NCBI RefSeq assembly: GCF_018143015.1
Contig: NC_054750.1
Location: forward strand, 1,283,501 to 1,347,500
Direction of reading: 5' to 3'
DNA length: 64,000 nt
Source of the DNA: Lytechinus variegatus
Lineage: Eukaryota; Echinodermata; Echinoidea; Temnopleuroida; Toxopneustidae
Both the position numbers and the translations under genes were made by a program. The notes under the pieces are model-generated. The model ran no database searches, had not been told where the DNA came from, and saw only the letters and a list, made by a program, of their open reading frames with translations. Below are positions 12,601 through 21,981 of the stretch, piece after piece; within the stretch, counting starts at the first letter, position 1; every line of letters begins with the position of its first letter.

Positions 12601-15600
12601 TTTTGCACAATCATAGTATCCACGGGAGAGATTTTCATCAACATTTGTCATCTGGCAAGATGTCAGAGCTCAAACCTTTCCCTTGATTTTGATTAGCTGA
12701 GAAGAACAGTTATCAGACTGTTTCTATGGTGACCGTAAGATACAACTGACTATCTTTGATGAAATATCCAAGTCCTATCGTAAAATGTTCTGATTTTTAG
12801 AACTGCAAGTTATATTTCTAAAAAAATTTGTTGATTGTTTTCCATTTCATTTTACAGGTTTCAGCGACATTTGCAGCCAGTCTCATCACAAGTCCAGCGT
12901 TAGGGACGTATTTAGCCACGATATATGGGGATAGCTTTGTAGTATTTCTTGCCACCGCAATAGCCCTGTGCGATGTTCTCTTCATATTAGTAGCCGTACC
13001 CGAATCGTTACCCGAGAAGGTTCGAAGAGCATCGTGGGGTGCTTCAATATCATGGGAGCAGGCCGACCCATTCACGGTAAGTGGAACTTTAAGATTATTA
13101 TTTTAGAGTGTCTCAAAAAGTTCATCTGTTGTATAAAAATTTAGGAATTAGTGTACATGTACATTATTGATCTTTAGGAAATTTTTATCTGACTGCTACA
13201 CAAAATTTGTTTTTATAGCAACTTCATGTAAAACTGCATATAAAATTTGAGAAATGTAATTATTCTTGTGATTTAAGAATACTATCATTTTGCCATGAGT
13301 CACAAGCACTGCACACATAAATTTGTATGGAAATGTACCCAAGTGTTCGGTCATTAATATTCTAGCTGTTTGGGGTCATACTGTGATGGCATTTGAAGAG
13401 AAAATCTTTTGCAATAGACCTTTTCTTCCTGTATTACATAAAAATAATCGACATGTACTGTGGTACCTGAGCTCAACATCCAATCAGGGCAATTCGATAC
13501 ATGATCTTGTCATATATACAGGACATTTCAACAACAATTTCTGATCTCAGAGCTGAATGCTTGAGCTATAAAAAGAAATTGTCAGTGGGTAGTCATGTGA
13601 AAAACTGATTACCAACAAAGAAGATAATAATTAAGGAGGAATTAAAGGTGAAAATGTTGTGCGTCGTACGGGACTCAAAAAATATCACGTACGACACGCA
13701 ACATTTTCACCTAGAGCTACATGTAATTCACCCATGGACAGCATATTTTTGTTCCTTGTCATTTTTTATATGACTATCCAGTAGTACATTACTTTATTAT
13801 TGCCACAAAACAAATTTAAGTTCCTCGTTTATTTAGAAAGTAGGTTGAAAAATGTTGCGAAAATGGCTGATTTTGCTAAATGTAGCATGGAATCGCCCAT
13901 CAGATCAAGGTTTCTCTGGTAATTACGTGTACCATATTAATAAAGTTAGTACTGTAATTATTTAGTTTTTGTATGATACAGGGACCTGGGAGTTTCCCTT
14001 AAAAATGTACTGTACTTGTTGGTAATGTTCAAATTAAATGTATTTTTGAATTTTTGATACATTGATATGTTTCCCATGAAAGTAACGTGCCAAGATTAAG
14101 AATCCCCACATTGATTGATCTCAAGTCCATGACCTTTCATAGCTTCCAGATAGGCATTATTAGAGGAAACTATGTTAGTGTAGCCCATAGCAATACTGTG
14201 TCTTGGATTAGAACTGTTAATGACTCATCTTTTGAATGGGGAAACCCTCATAGAATGACACGTCAGTTGATTTTAGATAGAAGCAGGGGCGGATCCAGGA
14301 TTTTCCAAAGGGGGGGGGGTATTTTTGTCTAGAAGAAATTAACAAGCCCCTCCCCCCCCCCCAACCAAAAAAAAAGGTCTTGGTTTTCACTCCCAAAATT
14401 AATGGTGATGGGAAAAAAAAATTCAAGCAAAAAAAAGAGTCCTTGATTGTGTATTAAGCACAACATATTCCCCTAAACAAATATTTCTTTTGGCACTTAA
14501 AGGGGGGGGGGCACAGGTGGGATGTGCCCCTACCTGTTTTCACCACTGGATTGAATCATGTGGTCTGCTGAGTAAAATAAAAGCCAGTTTCATTTTATAC
14601 AAATCAATCATAAAATCAACCCATCTACATGTACATGTCACACTCTGTTTGAATAAGGAACATATTATACATGTCCATTTGAAGTGAAGGTAAATCATAT
14701 GAAAATAAAATCAATCAAATTCAAGCCATGTACATGTAGAATCAATTTTCTGAATGACTGCTTGTTTGATGTTTTCCCTTCTATGGTTGACTTCTGTAGT
14801 GAACACTAGGCTGCTTATTTCCATTTGAGGGAAAGTTTAAGTGCTAATATGCATAGAATTCAATACCATATGGTACTTTCAAGCCAGTTAAAGCAAATAG
14901 CTATATGCAATGACTACTACCATGTACTGTATGCAGTTTGCCATATTAAAAAGAGGTCTAAGTGATGAGTTTTTCACCTTTGATTGATACTGCATAATTG
15001 CAGAAACATACCTTGCTTCAATCATGTGTTGCAAAACTTGCAATGAAAATGCATAATTTATATTTTTCAGAGATATTACATTTATGTACATGTAGAAGGG
15101 TCATCAGTGTGCAAACTCTTTTCAAGAATTCAAAAAAAAAAATCCCTAGGCACACAGTCATGTAACCCCAGCCTCTCCCCGGCTGCTCCCCCCCCCCCCC
15201 CCCTCCTCCAGAAAATAAAATCCTTCCATAAAAAAGAAATGAATCAAATTTGAGTCAAATGGAGGGGTGGGGAGATAACAAGCCCCCAAGGGATCTTGGG
15301 ATTGAAAGGAGAGTGAAGTTATTGACTTTTTCAAAGCTTTCCTCTTCTCCCCTCCCAGGTGGGTGTTTTATAAAGCTGTGTATAAAATATGAACAACTTA
15401 CAGAAAGACTGGTGATCCTTTCTTCAGGTAAATTATTACGCACCAGCTGTTCGTTGGTGTGGATTTGGGCTGCGTTTATGCGACCTCAAGCCAGAATCAT
15501 GATTCTAATCATGATTCAAAACACAAACATGAATCACAATATCACAGAATCAGCGTTTAGACGACCTTCATTCCAATGCTGTTTCTCCTCAGATTCGGGC

Positions 15601-18600
15601 TAATCCAGTGCGCATCACTAGTGCGCAGTTTGCATCCAGAATTCAGTCTACACCTCATTTTGTTTACTTCTATCATATAGGGTCCATATGCTTCTATTCA
15701 TGGTGTTTGGAAGTGAATTTCAGCGGAGATCCAATTTGATATTGATACTGGTACACAACAGCTGAGATCATTGTCTGTCCAGTTAATTCATTTACTAGAA
15801 CTTGAAGTTGAAGACATGACCAAATAATGAAAAGTAGTGGACGATGCGATGACCAACACAGAACTTGAACATGACAAGAAATGCATGCATAGTACATAAT
15901 CATGTACATACAGTGAGCATATAGAGCGCCTTGGGCTTGGCAAGAGTCAAACCGATAGTAGCCGGACACAGTGAGGTCATAGAATCATGATTCAAATCAC
16001 GATATCGTTTATTCGAACATTTTCGTACGTGATTCTGCAGAAACGTCTTTCCAAACGCCCCTTTTTTCGTGTTTCATGTTTGTGATTCTAATCATGATTA
16101 TATTCAATTTCGACTAAACGCAATCGTGATTCTGCAGAATCATGATTTGAATCATGATTCAGATCATGATTCTAGGGTAAAAAAGTGGCGGATAAACGCA
16201 CCCCTAGTGCCTAAGAAAGGATCACCAGTCCTTCTTACAGTTGCTTGTAACTTATGCACAACTTTATGAAACACCCACCTGGGCTTGGGTAACAATAGCC
16301 AATCAAGATCCTTGTCACATGCACATGTTGTTCAAGACAATGACGAGGAACCAATCAGAATTCTTCTAATCTGATAGATGTTTGGATTACTGGGCCTGTT
16401 GCATAAAAGTTGCTGTCCAATGGTATCTACCATGGTAATGATGCTCATCAGCCAGTCAAAAGCAAGGACTCCATGAAAGTAACCATTGGATGGCAAAGTT
16501 GCCATATATGCAAAGGGCCCAGGACCCGACTTGCCTCTTAGAACTATTTATAGCCTAAGCCCTGTATTCTGAAGTCCGGTTTAACTTAAAACTCAGGTTT
16601 AAAGTTGTGGATTAAGTATGGACAGCCAATTGTTACATAAATCACTAACAGTAGAGATACATGTATCATATTTCAGCTCATTTTGTCCTCAAATCATTCA
16701 TAATTGTCTAGGAAGTATAAATAGATGATTTTCTTCACCATCAATGAATCAGAAATGAGCACAGTAAACATAGGAAACATACAACTTAATAGAAAAAATT
16801 GACACTTTTGGCTTCCCATAATTTTAGCACAGATTTAGGCCATGGTCTACATGCAAGTTAAACCCGACTTCAGAATAGGGGCCTAATTCTCTGTGTATAC
16901 ATACTGTACATTTTTCTTCTTTTTTTTCATCTTCATATTGCAGTCACTTCGGAAAGCCGGCCAAGATTACACCGTATTAATGTTATGTATAGCAGTATTT
17001 TTATCCTACCTACCTGAGGCAGGCCAGTACTCATGTATGTTCCTTTATCTTAGGATGGTAAGTCTACATATCATTTACACCCTGTTTCACAAAACCTGCG
17101 CTTATACATGTAAAGTTACTATTATAGGCCAGAGAAAGTACGTCGATTGATCAACCGAGAGCTCAGTTACTTGTATCACTGAATTCCAGCACTTTTTATC
17201 GGTATCGACTCTTGTGTAGTGACCTGTACTAATCTATTACATGTATATTCATGATGAAACAAAGAGAATTGCATAGAACTCTAAAACTCAGCAATAATGA
17301 CTACATGTACCTTTTTTAAAACCTATTTTTAATGACTGTTTTGTTTTATACAGGTATAAGGCAAAATATCATTTTTGTTACTCCTAGATATGTACTGATA
17401 CCATTTACAGTTTCTTGACTTGACAATAATGCCAAGAAGATGGACAGATATCTAAATCTCAACTAAATATAAATTATGTTGACACATTTTGAATAATCAT
17501 GTCTTCTTAACAACACCCCCCCCCCCTTATTTACTCTCTCACTGTTGCTCTTCTATATTCTATATCTTTATTTGTGCTTACATTCTTATAAATGTTTTCA
17601 TACACCAACAGGTCGGTGACTTTTCACCAGCGGAAGTTCCGGCATATATAGCTTTAGTTGGAGTATTATCAGTATTTACTCAAGTAAGTATGATTGCATT
17701 TTCTATGTTTACATGTTCTAAAGACTTGTAAAATATTTCATACAGTGCATCCCACAAAAAAGATAACCGGACCTTAAGAGTAAGATATCCCAATGATTAA
17801 ATATGATTCAATTATGATAAGAATGGACTCTCTTCTGTGATGGGATACTTACTGAATTGTTCACACATTGCAGAGTAAAAACAATCAATTCTGAGTCATA
17901 CCAGAAACGATTTGCGTAGAAAGTCACATATAAATCTGAATCCACTCTCGTTAAGAGATTAGTGAAAGGAAATTAGCACAGAAAGCAAAAGATCTGCTAA
18001 TGTGTGATCCCTTTCTTATGCACGGTCGTAGCATCCGGAATAAATCTCAACCAATTTTTATGCGCAACTTGGTTATGACATTATATTTTCAAACTCTTCT
18101 TACTCATCTACGTATAAACTATTAATAATCAAATAAGCCTCATATTACTTTCTTCAGAAAAGTGAAATTAATCATGTTTCATTCCTCAAGCTCTTTCAAA
18201 CTGTGTCACAAACACCATGTACTGTACATGTACAATGTGTACAGTATGTACAATTGAGCATGTGCTGAAAATCATTGCGCTCATTCAGTGCTTGATTTCA
18301 ACCTTAAATCCCAATAACCTGGCTCCTTGGTCTTGGTAAATTCATGCATGCACTACAAGTTATCTTATTCAGAAAATATCCCTATTTTGGTACATAATTT
18401 CTCATTTAGTGCCTTCAAAATGAAAGGTATAATTCATATACTGGAGAGACAACATGTTCCTTGCACCTAGTTTATAAGTTTATAAGATTCATATGTATCT
18501 ACAAGATTAGACTTCCCCAGCAAGCCTTCATCATTGCAGAATATCCCTTTTTTCTTTTCTTTCCATTTTCTCTTTTTTCATATCTGAACAGACATTATTA

Positions 18601-20498
18601 TTAGGATTTTTAATACGAAACCTGGGTCACAAGCACACGATTATGGTTGGTTTGACGTGCGAGATGTTAGAACTGATGTGGTATGGTTTCGCCTCTCAGC
18701 AGTGGATGATGTGGGCTGCGGGGGTCATCGCTAGCGTTTGCAGCATCAACTTTCCAGCCATCAGCGCCATGATATCGCACTGTGCGGACCAAGATAAACA
18801 AGGTTTGAATAACTGTAGTGTCGATAGTTATGATTATGTACGAGGTCAAAGGTCATGTATTAGTGCAATGATATCACACTGTGCGGACCAAGATAAACAA
18901 GATGGGAATAGCACTTGTATTTGTAGTGTCGATAGTTATGATTATGTGTGAGGTCATAGGTCATGAATTAGTGCAATTATATCACACTGCGCGGACCAAG
19001 ATAAACATGTGCCTGAGTCATTATTCTGTTAATAATCACCTATTGAATACTATTTTTTTCTATTTCAGGAGTGGTACAAGGTATGGTAACAGGGATACGC
19101 AGTCTGTGCACAGGACTAGGACCGGCTCTCTTCGGTGTCATCTTCTATTTCTTCAATGTGAACCTAGATATTGATGATAATACCGATGATAAAAAGGAGG
19201 AGGGTGTGATGGAGAACCCCATGCAAGAGGTAAGGAGAGTGAAGAATGGTATGGATAATGGTGGAGTTGGGTATGGTGGTTATGGTGGTGGTGATAATAG
19301 TGATAGTGGTGATGATGATGGTGGTGGTGTTGGTGGTTGTGGTAATGGTGGTGGTGATGGTAGTGATGGAGGTTGTTATGATGATGTGGTGGTGATTGTG
19401 GCGATGATAGTGGTAATGATGATAGTGGTAATGATGGTGATGCCGGTTGCTGAAGGTAATGACGATGACAATGTAAGTTAAAGGGGAAATTCACCCTGAA
19501 GAAAACTTTGTTGTAAAAATAGCAGAAAAAATAATAAAAAATATTGGTGAAGGTTTGAGGAAAATCCGATAAAGAGTAAGAAAGTTATTAGAGTTCAAAT
19601 TTTTGGATTTGTGACGTCATAAACAAGCAGCTGCCCCATTTGTTATGTAATATAAAATGCACAAATTTCAAATTTTGTATGGTTCCTGATGATTTAATTT
19701 TGTTTCCTATTCATGATCGCGTGTAAAATGATTTGTCTATTGATATACAAAAGGTACAGTGAAAACCATGTTCAATTTTCTGAGAAAATTACATTTCATT
19801 GATTTTTTACCATTCACTATGTAGGAATGCTGCTCGCATATGACGTCACAATTCAAATCATTGAAATTCTAATAACTTTTTAATTATTTGATAATTTTTT
19901 CTAAAACCTGCAATCTTTTTCATTATTTTTTCTGCTATTTTGACAATAAACTTTTTGTCAGGGTGAACTTCCCCTTTAACAATGATGATCAAGGTTATTT
20001 GGGCATTGATGATTTGAATGGTTTTGATGTCAAATCATGTTCATAGTATTGCCAGTATTAATGGAGTTATTGCTAATGTTTTTCATGATGAATATCACGA
20101 AATAAGAATGGAACAAGATTAAGATGGGGACGGTGAAGTTGCTGGTGATGATGTTAGTGAAGTTGAAAAATAATAACACAACAATTATCCGTTTCTGTGC
20201 TTGTAGCATCTATATCCCTTTGTTCATCTAATCAACATGCCTATTCCTATCATCCTCACCTCTACAGAGCATCATGCCAGGACCACCGTTCGTCTTTGGC
20301 TCTCTTCTAGTCCTCATCTCGCTCCTCGTTGCTTATTTCCTGCCAAACGTCCAGGAGCCCAGCGTGGCCCCGCCCCAATCCCCGTCCCTCCAGTTAGTCG
20401 CCCTCAAGACCCCGGTCGACGACATCTCGGTACCTCTCTTAACGGACGAGGACAGTATCGGTATCGAGCCATCGGCAGTGGACCCTCTAAATCCTTGA
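3594..20498 (+). CDS. MFSD14: MFSD14 (HIAT1)-type major facilitator superfamily transporter, nine exons, 5' end outside window
   Basis: The exons 3594-3656, 4740-4867, 5895-6009, 12858-13076, 16944-17057, 17612-17683, 18592-18802, 19069-19229 and 20268-20498 join in frame into 437 residues plus a stop. The protein matches vertebrate MFSD14A/B (HIAT1), about 490 residues, from the VLHETFP segment after TM1 to the C-terminus. Diagnostic stretches are GALSDVWGRKSFLLLTVFFT (MFS motif A loop between TM2 and TM3), VAVPESLPEK, SWEQADPF, FLSYLPEAGQYS, WMMWAAGV and GMVTGIR. The family is a multi-pass membrane protein of poorly defined substrate. The N-terminus and TM1 must be in exon(s) left of the window, and none was seen in 1-3593. 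Introns are 4-7 bp short of nothing unusual at their splice sites except after the seventh exon, where the donor is weak. Family identity is very secure; orthology to 14A versus 14B cannot be assigned. Confidence 0.95.
4740..4867 (+). CDS. MFSD14: MFSD14 exon: TM2, motif A and TM3
   Basis: Acceptor CTACCAG and donor TG|GTAAGT. 128 bp, ending in phase 2 inside a Trp codon. It encodes GFLAFLSAPMLGALSDVWGR and continues to IPLMKISAW. The GxLSDxWGRK stretch is the MFS motif A gating loop. Confidence 0.95.
4868..5894 (+). other. MFSD14: MFSD14 intron without recognised elements
   Basis: AT-rich intron bounded by GTAAGT and TTTGCAG. No repeat family, RNA gene or further exon was recognised in it. 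The preceding intron (3657-4739) is likewise featureless. Confidence 0.7.
5895..6009 (+). CDS. MFSD14: MFSD14 exon: TM4 region
   Basis: 115 bp. The first base completes the split Trp codon, then it reads WFFAMLSVSGVMSVTFSLIF and AYVADITPDSERSSAYGL. Acceptor TTTGCAG, donor CTG|GTAAGT. It matches the vertebrate WYFAVISVSGVFAVTFS block. Confidence 0.95.
6530..6765 (-). repeat. Probable tRNA-derived SINE fragment
   Basis: The minus strand reads CACAGAGGCTCATGGGTTC and then AAATCCTTGCC. GGTTCAAATCC is a good match to a Pol III B box in a tRNA T-arm context, followed by a tRNA-unrelated body (GGCTGCTGGGCGAAAGCC). The A-box half is poor, so it is old or truncated. It lies in the MFSD14 intron. Confidence 0.4.
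6770..9107 (+). other. MFSD14 intron stretch rich in ACATGTA and G/C homopolymers
   Basis: No exon was recognised. Between about 7580 and 8100 the palindromic word TACATGTA and its variants (ACATGTACAT) occur many times. Runs of nine to eleven G or C occur near 8342, 8375 and 8783. A GC-richer patch at 8440-8710 has an ORF but no protein family resemblance. Confidence 0.55.
9108..9505. mobile_element. Foldback MITE with CATAAACC termini
   Basis: The left terminus CTGATACCCCTTTCATAAAC is inverted at the right as GTTTATGAAAAGGGTATGAG. Sub-terminal words (GGCGGCTAAT, GCGGATAAT, GCGGCTTATT) recur in both orientations. About 400 bp, non-coding, 30 bp left of element B. Confidence 0.6.
9536..12109. 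mobile_element. Element B: transposon-like unit with eight copies of GCGTAACGGACATGAC
   Basis: The termini ATATGGTCAATTCCA (9536-9550) and TGGAATTGCCCATAT (12095-12109) are inverted with one mismatch. The core equals the terminus of element A. The word GCGTAACGGACATGAC starts directly after the left terminus (9551) and recurs at 9728, 9916, 9939 and 10284. Inverted copies lie at 11537 and 11558, and a one-base variant at 11709. The centre (10300-11500) lacks the word. No transposase ORF: the longest frames (about 105 codons) resemble nothing known. It sits in an MFSD14 intron. The copies cluster toward the ends, as expected for sub-terminal transposase-binding sites; that role is inferred. 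Confidence 0.62.
12110..12857 (+). other. MFSD14 intron, nothing recognised
   Basis: AT-rich intronic sequence up to the acceptor TTTTACAG. No repeat family, RNA or extra exon recognised. Confidence 0.6.
12858..13076 (+). CDS. MFSD14: MFSD14 exon: TM5-TM6 and the start of the central loop
   Basis: 219 bp, phase 0-0, acceptor TTTTACAG, donor ACG|GTAAGT. It encodes VSATFAASLITSPALGTYLA through FILVAVPESLPEKVRRASW to SWEQADPFT. All three blocks are near-identical to vertebrate MFSD14. Confidence 0.96.
13646..13899. mobile_element. Possible element D: inverted-repeat unit ending in a TGGAATCGCCCA terminus
   Basis: A 25-bp inverted pair has arms at 13646-13670 and 13688-13712, with cores GTGCGTCGTACG and CGTACGACACGC. 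About 175 bp further on, TGGAATCGCCCA (13888-13899) matches the right terminus of element B except for one base. No left terminus is visible. It may be a truncated relative of elements A and B, or a chance combination. Confidence 0.3.
14282..14535 (+). repeat. Dispersed repeat with GGGGCGGATCCAGGATTTTC and G/C runs
   Basis: The word GGCGGATCCAGGATTTTCC, followed by a G run and TTAACAAGC, recurs in diverged form at 28975-29045 (GGCAGATCTAGGATTTTCC, G run, TTTAACAAGC). Here it is followed by C10, A9 and G10 runs. A dispersed repeat family of unknown class. Confidence 0.5.
14536..15356 (+). other. MFSD14 intron, nothing specific
   Basis: AT-rich sequence with scattered ACATGTA words and a C17-like homopolymer run near 15188-15204. 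No exon or mobile element recognised. Confidence 0.55.
15357..16280. mobile_element. Foldback MITE interrupted by a second MITE
   Basis: The outer termini AGGTGGGTGTTTTATAAAG and ACTTTATGAAACACCCACCT are inverted. The sub-terminal AAAGACTGGTGATCCTTTCT is inverted as AGAAAGGATCACCAGTCCTT. The continuity of this outer pair is broken by the element at 15470-16204. The outer element alone would be only about 190 bp. Non-coding, in an MFSD14 intron. Confidence 0.7.
15470..16204. mobile_element. Inner MITE with CGTTTAT/ATAAACG termini and AATCATGATT words
   Basis: The left end GGCTGCGTTTATGCGACC pairs with the right end GGCGGATAAACGCACCCC. The sub-terminal regions are built of the palindromic word AATCATGATT, repeated at 15500-15540 and 15985-16175. 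It splits the older MITE at 15357-16280, which gives the relative age of the two insertions. Confidence 0.62.
16391..16520. mobile_element. Short foldback MITE with GGGCC termini
   Basis: The left GGGCCTGTTGCATAAAAG and right ATATGCAAAGGGCCC are inverted. The internal words CCAATGGTATCTACCATGG and ACCATTGGATGGCAAAG also pair. A diverged copy is at 52793-52931. Confidence 0.6.
16558..16883. mobile_element. Foldback MITE with GTATTCTGAAGTCC termini, copy 1
   Basis: The left CCCTGTATTCTGAAGTCCGG pairs with the right CCGACTTCAGAATAGGGG. A related copy lies at 20809-21121 with the same order of words (GGTTTAA, TGGAAAGCC/GGCTTCCCATAATTTTAGC). Confidence 0.65.
16944..17057 (+). CDS. MFSD14: MFSD14 exon: TM7
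   Basis: 114 bp, phase 0-0, acceptor ATTGCAG, donor ATG|GTAAGT. It encodes SLRKAGQDYTVLMLCIAVF, then LSYLPEAGQYSCMFLYLRM. The LSYLPEAGQYS block is a family hallmark. Confidence 0.95.
17612..17683 (+). CDS. MFSD14: MFSD14 exon: TM8
   Basis: 72 bp, phase 0-0, acceptor ACCAACAG, donor CAA|GTAAGT. It encodes VGDFSPAEVPAYIALVGVL and SVFTQ. It aligns with vertebrate MKFSPESVAAFIAVLGILS. Confidence 0.92.
17684..18591 (+). other. MFSD14 intron
   Basis: AT-rich intron. A single mariner-like end (ACAGTGCATCCCACAAAAAA) starts near 17747, but no inverted partner was found. Nothing else recognised. Confidence 0.5.
18592..18802 (+). CDS. MFSD14: MFSD14 exon: TM9-TM10
   Basis: 211 bp, acceptor TGAACAG, ending in phase 1 as CAA G|GTTTGA. 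It encodes TLLLGFLIRNLGHKHTIMVG, then EMLELMWYGFASQQWMMWAA, ending ISHCADQDKQ. The donor GTTTGA is weak compared with the GTAAGT/GTAAGG of most introns here. The last 43 bp plus the adjacent intron are tandemly repeated downstream (18760-19012). The chosen end joins to the next exon as DKQ-G-VVQG, matching the family. Confidence 0.92.
18760..19012 (+). repeat. Tandem partial triplication of an exon end plus donor and intron start
   Basis: Unit 1 (18760-18858, about 99 bp) holds the last 43 bp of the exon and the first 56 bp of the intron. Unit 2 (18859-18966, about 108 bp) and partial unit 3 (18967-19012) repeat it with few differences, including the word TGTGCGGACCAAGATAAACA. At the exon end, unit 2 reads CAAGATGG and unit 3 reads AAACATGTG, so neither keeps the donor of unit 1. 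The reading frame stays open from the exon through unit 2 to a stop at 18951. Confidence 0.85.
19069..19229 (+). CDS. MFSD14: MFSD14 exon: TM11 and following acidic loop
   Basis: 161 bp. The first two bases complete the Gly codon, then VVQGMVTGIRSLCTGLGPAL and FGVIFYFFNVNLDIDDNTDD. Acceptor TTTCAG, donor GAG|GTAAGG. The C-terminal part (DDNTDDKKEEG) is more acidic than in vertebrates, as expected for this variable loop. Confidence 0.95.
19245..19460 (+). repeat. (GGTGAT)n-like microsatellite
   Basis: A GGT/GAT-rich tract just inside the intron after the previous exon. The frame stays open through it, predicting Gly/Asp-rich read-through if the donor were skipped, but the GTAAGG donor precedes it. 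Confidence 0.85.
19478..19979. mobile_element. TTAA-flanked foldback MITE, copy 1
   Basis: Termini TTAAAGGGGAAATTCACCCT and AGGGTGAACTTCCCCTTTAA, each including TTAA, the target site of piggyBac- and Kolobok-type elements. It is 502 bp with long inverted arms containing GTGACGTCAT (left) and ATGACGTCAC (right). An inverted copy of 504 bp is at 62627-63130. Non-coding. Confidence 0.82.
20268..20498 (+). CDS. MFSD14: MFSD14 terminal exon: TM12 and cytoplasmic tail
   Basis: Acceptor CCTCTACAG, then SIMPGPPFVFGSLLVLISLL (vertebrate IIPGPPFLFGA) and a Pro/Ser tail ending DEDSIGIEPSAVDPLNP, stop at 20496-20498. The tail keeps the family's dileucine-like VPLLTDED pattern (vertebrate EPLLQDT). The 3' UTR follows; no poly(A) site could be fixed. 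Confidence 0.94.
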   Translation, partial: SIMPGPPFVFGSLLVLISLLVAYFLPNVQEPSVAPPQSPSLQLVALKTPVDDISVPLLTDEDSIGIEPSAVDPLNP

Positions 20499-20808
20499 GG
20501 ATACCAGATTGTGCTAGTACATCATCACAAACACAACAGCGCTTTGAGGCTGCCTAAGATCTTCTGACATGACAGAGCGCAGAGCAATCTTATTTCTCCT
20601 GCTTGCCTGCTTCATTTGCTCATCGCTGTTGCTTGATGCGTCAGACACAGATGCTATCCTTACGTGATCTATGTGGCCCTTTAAATGTCAGCTGTGTTGC
20701 CATGTGGCAGGTTCGATGTATTACAGTCAGTGGCTTTTGTGCAATGATTCTAAATATGCCAGGATGGTTGGCTTACATGATGAGCATGTAAGGGTGCTTG
20801 AAGACAGA

Positions 20809-21121
20809 GGCCCGTATTCTGAACTCCGGTTAAATTCAAACTCTGGTCGAAACTATGGAAAGCCAATGTTGACAAAAATCTGTGAGAGTCCCGGTTCCAT
20901 TTTTCAGCATTTATGATACTAAAATCATTCAGGACTGTCTAGGAATTAGGGCTGTGTTGTTTTTTTCTTCACCAATAAATCATGAGGGAAGAAAATGGTA
21001 AAAATACATGTAAGAAACATAGAATGTTATCAAAAGTTTGACATTTTGGGCTTTCCATAATTTTAGCACAGAGTTAGACCATGACCTACATTGTAAGTTA
21101 AACCGGATTGAGAATACGGCA
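20809..21121. mobile_element. Foldback MITE with GTATTCTGAACTCC termini, copy 2
   Basis: The left GGCCCGTATTCTGAACTCCG pairs with the right ACCGGATTGAGAATACGGC. Same family as 16558-16883. It may lie within or just after the MFSD14 3' UTR and contains an AATAAA-like word near 20983. Confidence 0.65.
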
Positions 21122-21343
21122 CAAAGTCTCAGAGCAGTGTCTGCGATTTTAGCCAGCTCATGATGGGTTCTTAGCTATTTTCTTCAGTTGAGGTTTTATC
21201 ACATAGCCTGCTTTATCAATGTCGCCTGAATTGTCAGCTGTATCCTTCTGGAATCGAAGCAAAAAGTGCTGTCCAGTTGAGAATACAAAATCTGCCTTTG
21301 AGGTTTGTGGTCTTGTATTGCTCTAGAAGGATGGGGCTGACTA

Positions 21344-21981
21344 GGGCCCTGTCTTACAAAGAGTTTATAGAATTGATCAGATCAATCTTAGGGATATGGA
21401 AATCCATCCATGCCATAATTTTCTTTAGGAACTTTGCACAATACCCTTTGAAAGCCAAGAGAAGCATACTGAATTGTTAAGAAAACTTTGAATATACATC
21501 CTATCTAGAAAATATTTTGAACAAACATAACCCTTATTAAATTGTGTCACTATGCCGTTGGCAAATATTTTGACCGCGCCGCTCACTGATTTTTTACTTT
21601 CAAGTCTTGCACATCTTTTGAGACAAAATTTGCAACGCCCCGGTACGCGGTTCCGAAATTACACATTTTGTAAGTGCATGTCAGACCCAAAATGGCTCAA
21701 ACATGTGATTCTGTGTACAAAGTCAAGGCAAATTGTGTTTTTCAACCCCAAATCATAAATGTTTGATTATTTTTACTTTTGTTGGATTTGTTTTATGCTA
21801 TTTATGATCACAAAATCAGCAGCCGAGATCTGAGGGGAGGGGGGGGTCAATTTGACTCCCCCCCCTATATCCTGGTCTGAAAAGGCCAAGTTGAGATAGG
21901 GTCAAGTTGACGATGCTTGCGTTTGGTTTCCATAGTTCTGGTTGATTGGATCAATCGTAACTCTTTGTAAGACTGGTCCCT
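21344..21981. mobile_element. MITE family T (CTTACAAAGAGTT) copy with internal insertion
   Basis: Left terminus GGGCCCTGTCTTACAAAGAG, right terminus AACTCTTTGTAAGACTGGTC, with sub-terminal GATCAGATCAATC / GATTGGATCAATCG. Other copies are about 275 bp. Here about 360 bp of unrelated sequence (about 21525-21910) is inserted, including a G8-TCAATTTGACT-C8 hairpin near 21838. Confidence 0.75.

Noticed and set aside
17747..17790. Mariner-like terminus ACAGTGCATCCCACAAAAAA
   Set aside because: No inverted partner found within the intron; not called as an element.
18643..18951. ORF extending the MFSD14 exon through the tandem repeats
   Set aside because: The family alignment (DKQ-G-VVQG) requires splicing at 18802; the extension is intron derived from exon copies. 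Kept only as a finding.
19153..19494. His-rich minus-strand ORF of 113 codons
   Set aside because: Antisense of an MFSD14 exon plus the GGT/GAT microsatellite.
20237..20557. ORF of 106 codons overlapping the last MFSD14 exon
   Set aside because: Different frame from the PGPPFVFG transporter frame; a shadow of the real exon.
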